This document shows, one piece after another, positions 32,900-37,659 of a DNA stretch of 37,659 bases; the first letter of the stretch is position 1; the number at the start of each line of letters is the position of its first letter. The DNA comes from Clostridium drakei (lineage in GTDB: Bacteria; Bacillota; Clostridia; Clostridiales; Clostridiaceae), in the NCBI RefSeq assembly GCF_000633595.2, contig NZ_JIBU02000064.1, positions 1-37,659 of the forward strand, given 5' to 3'. The notes below the pieces were generated by a model. The model did no database searches, was not told the origin of the DNA, and saw only the letters and a program-made list of their open reading frames with translations. A program made the position numbers and the translations under genes.

Positions 32900-34132
32900 T
32901 TATTTTTCACTTTTAAATATGTGTATCGTTGGCTCATTAAAAATAAGCCTAGCAACATTATATATATGTTCCTTTTTTACCTTTTCTATTTCATCCATAT
33001 CTGTAACAAACTTATATATATTATCTTCATCAATTGCTTGGTGAAGCACATAATTTCCTATATCTGATGCATCTTCTAAAGTAAAAGCAATAGCAGTTTT
33101 TAAAACCTTTTTCATATGCCTTATTGTATTATTGTCAAATACTATTTCTTCATTCTTTATTTTTTTAATACATTCATCTATTACTTCTAATGATTCATCT
33201 ACATTTTCTTCGCCTACAGCAGTATATATATAAAGAGTTTTAACATAGTTTGTTAAATCCAAGTCAGTATATACATCATAGGCAAATCCCTTTTCTTCTC
33301 TAAGCTTTCTAAACAATATTGAATTAGCACTTTCTCCAAATTTATGATTTAATATTCTAAGTGCCAGCTCCTCCTCTTTACTTAAATGATGAAATGTAAA
33401 AAGATAAATTATTGTGCTTTGTTCTATATTCTTTTTATAAGAAATCTTTTTTATTGGAATATTTTTTTCTATAATAACTTCCTTTCTTTTAAATTCTTTC
33501 CATATCCATTCATTAAAATACTTCCAAACTATATTAAAGACCTCTTCATGGTCAAGATGTGACACTATAGATATATAACAATTGTTAGGGACATAATATT
33601 TTTCATAAAAATCCACTATTTTTTTTCTAGTAAGATTTTTAACACTTTTTTCATCTCCTATAATTTCATATTTTAAAGGGCCTTTGTTAAAAGCTATTTC
33701 ATTTACTTTTTTAAAACTTAAATCTTCTATATCATCTCTACTTGTTCTTATTTCTGCTAATATTACCTCTCTTTCTTTTTCTATTTCATCTTGTGGAAAA
33801 ATACAGTTTCTAAGCATATCCGATAAAATTTCAATTCCATTTTCCAATTCTTCATTTAGTGTAGTAATGGTATATACCGTACTGTTTTTATCCGTATAGG
33901 CATTATATTCTCCACATAAATTTTCTAAATCAATATTCAATTTTTCATTGTCTCTATTCTTAGTTCCCTTAAAAAGCATATGTTCTATAAAGTGGCATAT
34001 TCCTTTCTCGTCAATGTTTTCATACATGGAACCTATTTTAACTCCCACATTTATAGAAGCTATTTGGGTATCTTTCTTTATAGTAACTAACCTTATTCCA
34101 TTAGGCATAACCTTTTGTTTAGCATCAAACAT
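32900..34132 (-). CDS. M16 family zinc peptidase
   Basis: The 410-residue protein is an insulinase/mitochondrial processing peptidase-like (M16) enzyme. The inverted zinc motif HFIEHMLFKGT (HxxEH) and the downstream glutamate in EREVILAEIRTSRDD are present, as is the C-terminal half with EEKGFAYDVYTDLD. This matches the PepR/YmxG-type bacterial members. The natural substrate is unknown. ATG 34132 follows aaaggaga. It is the first gene of a coupled unit with recX. Confidence 0.9.
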   Translation of the reverse strand: MFDAKQKVMPNGIRLVTIKKDTQIASINVGVKIGSMYENIDEKGICHFIEHMLFKGTKNRDNEKLNIDLENLCGEYNAYTDKNSTVYTITTLNEELENGIEILSDMLRNCIFPQDEIEKEREVILAEIRTSRDDIEDLSFKKVNEIAFNKGPLKYEIIGDEKSVKNLTRKKIVDFYEKYYVPNNCYISIVSHLDHEEVFNIVWKYFNEWIWKEFKRKEVIIEKNIPIKKISYKKNIEQSTIIYLFTFHHLSKEEELALRILNHKFGESANSILFRKLREEKGFAYDVYTDLDLTNYVKTLYIYTAVGEENVDESLEVIDECIKKIKNEEIVFDNNTIRHMKKVLKTAIAFTLEDASDIGNYVLHQAIDEDNIYKFVTDMDEIEKVKKEHIYNVARLIFNEPTIHIFKSEK

Positions 34133-34236
34133 AAAATATCTCCTTTACTTTGAGTAAAATATAACTTATAAGTATATTATATTTTATATTATAATAAATA
34201 AAAAGCTACATAAAATAAATATAATAAAAATTTAAT

Positions 34237-34265
34237 TTGCTAATATCCAATTACTATGATATGAT
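34237..34265 (+). promoter_or_regulatory. Sigma-A promoter of the helicase gene
   Basis: TTGCTA (34237-34242), a 17-base spacer and TATGAT (34260-34265) with an extended TGA before the -10. The leader is about 35 bases. Confidence 0.6.
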
Positions 34266-34305
34266 AAGATTTGTTTTGTATTATAAAAAAGAAAGAGGAA
34301 TTTGA

Positions 34306-35892
34306 ATGGAAAATATTAAATTTAGTGATTTAAACCTTCATAATAAGGTTTTACAAGCTATAGACGCTATGGGTTTTGAAGAACCTTCTCAAATCCAAGC
34401 TGAAGCAATACCTGTTATTTTATCAGGTAATGACATGATAGGTCAAGCGCAAACTGGTACAGGTAAAACTTTAGCTTTTGGTGCTCCTGTATTAAGTCAA
34501 ATAGAATCTAGTGATAAAATATCTGCACTAGTACTTACTCCAACAAGAGAACTAGCAATACAAGTAAATGATGAGTTAGCTCGTATTGCAAAGTTTAAAA
34601 GAACAAAATTACTTCCTGTATATGGTGGTCAGCCGATTGATAGACAAATTAAATCTTTAAGAAGAGGCGTAGATGTTGTAGTTGGAACTCCTGGTAGAAT
34701 TTTAGACCACATAAAAAGAAATACTCTAGATTTAAGTGGTGTTAAATTCTTAGTTTTGGATGAATCCGATGAAATGCTTAATATGGGATTTATAGATGAT
34801 ATAGAAGATATTATAAAAGCCTTAAACAAGGATAGACAGACACTTCTTTTCTCTGCAACTATGCCAAAAGAAATAGCAAAGCTTGCTTCTAAGTACATGA
34901 AAAATGAAGTAAAACATATAAAGATAGTTAAAAATTCTTTAACTGTTGAAAAAATTAAGCAGTATTATTATGAAGTAAAACATAAAGATCGTTTTGAATC
35001 ATTATGCAGAATCTTAGATATAGATGAACCTTCTAGTGCTATAATCTTTTGTAAGACTAAAAGAGGCGTAGATGAACTTGTAGAATCTATGCAAGGAAGA
35101 GGATATAATGTTGAAGGTATGCATGGTGACATGGGACAGAATCAAAGACTAAATACATTAAGAAAATTCAAAGAAGGTACTTTGGACTTTTTAGTTGCTA
35201 CAGATGTTGCTGCTAGAGGTATAGATGTTGATGACGTATCTCATGTAATAAACTATGATTTACCTCAAGATATGGAATCTTATGTGCATAGAATTGGTAG
35301 AACCGGAAGAGCTAATAAAGAAGGAATCGCTTATTCTCTAGTAACTCCTAGAGAATATATTATGATAAAGCAGTTAGAAAAATTTACAAAAAGTAAAATA
35401 AAGAGAAAAGAAATCCCTACTCTAGATGAAATTTTTGAAGCTAAATATAACAGCATGTTAAAGGATGTAAAAAACACTCTAGAGCAAAATGATTATAAAG
35501 ATTTTATCCCTGTAGCAACAGGATTAGATGATGATTATAATTTAGTAGATGTGGCTGCTGCTCTTATGAAAATGCTTTTTGATAGAGAATTTAATTTTGA
35601 TTATAATGAAGATTCATCAGTTAAATCAACAAAACCTGTAAGATTGTTTTTATCTGTAGGTAGAATTGATAAAGTTACTCCTGTTAAACTACTTAATTTC
35701 TTTGAAGAAACATCTGATATAGATGTAAATGAAATTGGAGATATAGACATATTTGATAAATTCACTTTCATGGACCTACCTGAAGATTTACTAGACACCA
35801 TTTTATCAAGGAGTGCTGGTAAAAGGTTAAATGGTAGAAGAGTTAATATAGAAGTAGCTAAAGGCAAAAATAATAATAATTCTCATAAATAA
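34306..35892 (+). CDS. DEAD-box-type RNA helicase with DbpA-like C-terminal domain
   Basis: The 528-residue ATP-dependent RNA helicase has a Q motif near the N-terminus, motif I AQTGTGKT (48-55), Ia PTRELA (79-84), Ib TPGR, motif II DESD (152-155), III SAT (183-185), V ATDVAARGID and VI HRIGRTGRA. The C-terminal region from about 440 (PVRLFLSVGRIDKVTPVKLL then DIFDKFTFMDLPEDLLDTIL) is a DbpA/CsdA-type RNA-binding domain, pointing to ribosome assembly or cold adaptation. Motif II has Ser for the usual Ala, a single-base change (tcc at 34765-34767). It has its own promoter and terminator. Confidence 0.93.
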   Translation: MENIKFSDLNLHNKVLQAIDAMGFEEPSQIQAEAIPVILSGNDMIGQAQTGTGKTLAFGAPVLSQIESSDKISALVLTPTRELAIQVNDELARIAKFKRTKLLPVYGGQPIDRQIKSLRRGVDVVVGTPGRILDHIKRNTLDLSGVKFLVLDESDEMLNMGFIDDIEDIIKALNKDRQTLLFSATMPKEIAKLASKYMKNEVKHIKIVKNSLTVEKIKQYYYEVKHKDRFESLCRILDIDEPSSAIIFCKTKRGVDELVESMQGRGYNVEGMHGDMGQNQRLNTLRKFKEGTLDFLVATDVAARGIDVDDVSHVINYDLPQDMESYVHRIGRTGRANKEGIAYSLVTPREYIMIKQLEKFTKSKIKRKEIPTLDEIFEAKYNSMLKDVKNTLEQNDYKDFIPVATGLDDDYNLVDVAAALMKMLFDREFNFDYNEDSSVKSTKPVRLFLSVGRIDKVTPVKLLNFFEETSDIDVNEIGDIDIFDKFTFMDLPEDLLDTILSRSAGKRLNGRRVNIEVAKGKNNNNSHK

Positions 35893-35954
35893 CATGAAAG
35901 AAGCTCCTTAATTCAAACAAATTATAATTGTGAACTTTTTTCATGTTTAAAATA

Positions 35955-35990
35955 AATCCACAAGTGTAAAACATTTGTGGATTATTTTTT
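35955..35990 (+). terminator. Terminator of the helicase gene
   Basis: aatccacaagtg (35955-35966) pairs with catttgtggatt (35972-35983), followed by a T-run. An additional inverted repeat, aacatgaaa (35891-35899) and tttcatgtt (35939-35947), surrounds the region just before it. Confidence 0.82.
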
Positions 35991-36082
35991 GAATATGGCT
36001 TAAATATTTACAAATAGGCTAAATTATATTACCATAAACATAAAATGTTAGTTGAAGTAAACAGTAAAGAAAGGAAAAAGTT

Positions 36083-36676
36083 ATGACTAAAATATCTTTT
36101 AAAGGAAGTGCAATGCTGAATCCTGTTCCATCAGTTCTTATAACTTCACAAAATAAAGAAGGAAAAACAAATGTATTTACTGTAGGGTGGATTGGAACTG
36201 CTTGTACTAGGCCTCCTATGATAACTGCAGCTATACGTCCTGAAAGACTTTCTTATGAATATATAAAAGAAGCGGGAGAATTTGTAGTTAATTTACCATC
36301 TAAAGATATGGTCAGAACTGTAGATTTCTGCGGTGTACGTTCTGGTAAAAACATAGATAAAATAGAACACTGCAATTTAACATTAGAACAAAGTGAAAAA
36401 GTTAAAGTTCCCAGTATAAAACAATGTCCTGTCTCTTTAGAGTGTAAGGTTAAAACTATCACTCCTCTTGGAAGTCACGATTTATTTCTAGCTGAAGTAT
36501 TAGCTATTCATGTAGAAGAAAATCTTTTAGACGAAAATGGTAAAATTCACTTAGAAAAAGCAAATCTGATATGCTATTCTCATGGAGAATATTTTTCGCT
36601 TAACTCAAAAGCTTTAGGAAAATTTGGATATTCCGTTGAAAAGAAGAAAAAATCTAAAAATAAATTTAAAAAATAA
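36083..36676 (+). CDS. Flavin reductase / flavoredoxin-like protein
   Basis: A 197-residue FMN-binding protein of the flavin reductase-like family. MLNPVPSVLITSQNKEGKTN, VGWIGTACTRPPMI and ERLSYEYIKEAGEFVVNLPS are the conserved flavin-site segments, and the later CYSHGEYFSL block is typical of flavoredoxin-like proteins. Likely activity is electron transfer or flavin reduction in the cytoplasm; partner unknown. A strongly basic tail EKKKKSKNKFKK ends the protein. The ribosome binding site is aaagga, and no co-transcribed redox gene is adjacent. Confidence 0.85.
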   Translation: MTKISFKGSAMLNPVPSVLITSQNKEGKTNVFTVGWIGTACTRPPMITAAIRPERLSYEYIKEAGEFVVNLPSKDMVRTVDFCGVRSGKNIDKIEHCNLTLEQSEKVKVPSIKQCPVSLECKVKTITPLGSHDLFLAEVLAIHVEENLLDENGKIHLEKANLICYSHGEYFSLNSKALGKFGYSVEKKKKSKNKFKK

Positions 36677-36723
36677 TGCTTTAAATCTCTCCTCTTTCAT
36701 AATATATTAAAGGGGGGATTTTT

Positions 36724-37425
36724 ATGTCTAAGTTTAAAAAATTGCTAATAATTTTAATCTCAATATTAATTGTTGAGGCTATAATAATATATTGTGTATA
36801 TAAATCATCATCTAATAAAAATGCTTTCAATATAAATAATTCTAAAAGTAATTATATAATTCTAGTTGATGTTTCTTCTAATAATTTAATAGTCTTTAAA
36901 GATGGTATTCAATTTAAACTCTATAAAGTTGCAAGTGGAAAATATAATACACCTTCACCTTTAGGTACCTGGAAAATAATAAAGAAGGACAATTGGGGTG
37001 ATGGCTTTGGCGGATACTGGATGGGGTTTAATGTCCCCTGGGGCAAGTATGGTATACACGGCACATTATTCCCAAATTCAATAGGATGGAATTCATCTCA
37101 TGGATGTATACGAATGAAAAACTCGGAAGTATCAGAATTGTATAAATTTATTCCATATGGTACAACTGTCATAGTTTGGGGAGGCCCCTATGGTAACTTT
37201 GGAAATCATCTCAGAACTTTAAAACCTGGAATGACAGGGTCAGATGTATATCAACTTCAATTTATACTTCAATCAAGAGGTTATTATAATTCTAAGCCTA
37301 ATGGAATTTATAATGATTACTTTAAGTCTGTGGTGCATAAATTCCAGAAAGACAACTCTCTTCCTACTTCTGATACTATAGGCTACAGTTTCTATTCAAA
37401 GCTAGGTGTAAAATTAGTTGATTAA
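36724..37425 (+). CDS. L,D-transpeptidase with C-terminal peptidoglycan-binding domain
   Basis: The 233-residue protein has an N-terminal membrane anchor (about 7-26), then a YkuD L,D-transpeptidase domain. His 112 in IHGTLFPNS and the active-site motif SHGCIRM (125-131, Cys 128) are intact. A C-terminal peptidoglycan-binding domain (about 165-233, LKPGMTGSDVYQLQFILQSR) helps locate it in the wall. It acts outside the membrane to crosslink peptidoglycan by a penicillin-insensitive route or anchor proteins. In clostridia such enzymes contribute to vegetative wall and cortex. The ribosome binding site is ggggggat. Confidence 0.92.
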   Translation: MSKFKKLLIILISILIVEAIIIYCVYKSSSNKNAFNINNSKSNYIILVDVSSNNLIVFKDGIQFKLYKVASGKYNTPSPLGTWKIIKKDNWGDGFGGYWMGFNVPWGKYGIHGTLFPNSIGWNSSHGCIRMKNSEVSELYKFIPYGTTVIVWGGPYGNFGNHLRTLKPGMTGSDVYQLQFILQSRGYYNSKPNGIYNDYFKSVVHKFQKDNSLPTSDTIGYSFYSKLGVKLVD

Positions 37426-37465
37426 AATATTTTGTATTCTAATACATATAAATATTTTTAAAAAA

Positions 37466-37497
37466 GTAGATTAAAAGCCTTCACACTTTTAATCTAC
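37466..37497. terminator. Bidirectional terminator between the transpeptidase gene and pflB
   Basis: gtagattaaaag (37466-37477) pairs perfectly with cttttaatctac (37486-37497) around an eight-base loop, with A-rich and T-rich flanks. Confidence 0.85.
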
Positions 37498-37511
37498 CTT
37501 TTAATTTAAAA

Positions 37512-37659
37512 TTACATCTTTTCATGGAAAGTTCTGCTTATAACTTCCATTTGCTGCTCTCTAGTTAATCTGTTAAAATGAACAGCATATCCTGATACCC
37601 TTATTGTAAGTGTCGGATACTTTTCTGGATTTTCCATAGCATCTACCAAGGTTTCTCTA
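37512..37659 (-). CDS. pflB: Pyruvate formate-lyase, C-terminal part
   Basis: Only the last 48 codons are in the window; the gene continues past the right edge. They encode a C-terminus with [18 protein letters not shown], in which the glycine of RVSGYAV (codon 37590-37592) is the site of the glycyl radical, and the ending [16 protein letters not shown]. That matches pyruvate formate-lyase, which splits pyruvate into formate and acetyl-CoA anaerobically. The activase gene pflA is not in view. Other glycyl-radical enzymes end differently, so the call is secure despite the short stretch. Confidence 0.9.
   Translation of the reverse strand, partial: RETLVDAMENPEKYPTLTIRVSGYAVHFNRLTREQQMEVISRTFHEKM

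Noticed and set aside
1-37659. Prophage, transposon or tRNA genes
   Set aside because: No transposase, integrase or phage genes were seen, and no tRNA-like cloverleaf was noticed on reading both strands.

Overview
The window is chromosomal DNA from a low-GC, endospore-forming Firmicute, most likely Clostridium in the narrow sense. The grounds are strong AT bias, GGAGG-type ribosome binding sites, a T-box leader, a GlcT/PtsG pair, a PdaB-type sporulation deacetylase, CgeB-like proteins, DapH, pyruvate formate-lyase and a collagen-like spore-surface protein. Species cannot be named from sequence alone.

Positions 1-13.1 kb look like a spore-surface (exosporium or outer coat) locus. It opens with the 3' part of a BclA-like collagen-repeat glycoprotein. 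Next come two glycosyltransferases of different folds (GT-A and GT-B) that carry the same C-terminal TPR-like module. A convergent three-gene operon follows, with two CgeB-like proteins and a GT-B glycosyltransferase. Then there are two paralogous proteins of unknown function (repeat-rich N-terminal region plus coiled-coil tail). These bracket an opposite-strand cluster of a YVTN beta-propeller/cysteine-rich protein, an unknown protein with a weak GNAT resemblance, and a DUF3343 protein. Good matches to mother-cell sigma-K promoters (AC-N16-CATANNNTA) precede the CgeB operon and the propeller gene. I infer that the locus builds and glycosylates the spore surface late in sporulation.

Positions 13.2-21.5 kb are mixed housekeeping and accessory genes: an FAD oxidoreductase with its PyrK-like iron-sulfur/flavin partner, dapH, a two-OB-fold SSB-like protein, pdaB, a DUF4364 regulator, a second beta-propeller protein, a TSCPD protein and folC. 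Positions 21.7-28 kb hold two RNA-controlled units: valS behind a complete T-box leader (sigma-A promoter, GUA specifier candidate, terminator, antiterminator), and ptsG behind glcT with a probable RAT/terminator between them. A decayed GNAT acetyltransferase gene lies between the T-box and valS.

Positions 28-37.7 kb carry an orphan lipoprotein substrate-binding protein, a small TPR protein, a PgdA-like deacetylase, a membrane transglutaminase-like protein, recX with a duplicated C-terminal module, an M16 peptidase, a DEAD-box helicase whose motif II reads DESD, a flavin reductase-like protein, an L,D-transpeptidase, and the C-terminus of pyruvate formate-lyase with its glycyl-radical motif. 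The remaining intergenic stretches hold mostly terminators, promoters or short AT-rich repeats.
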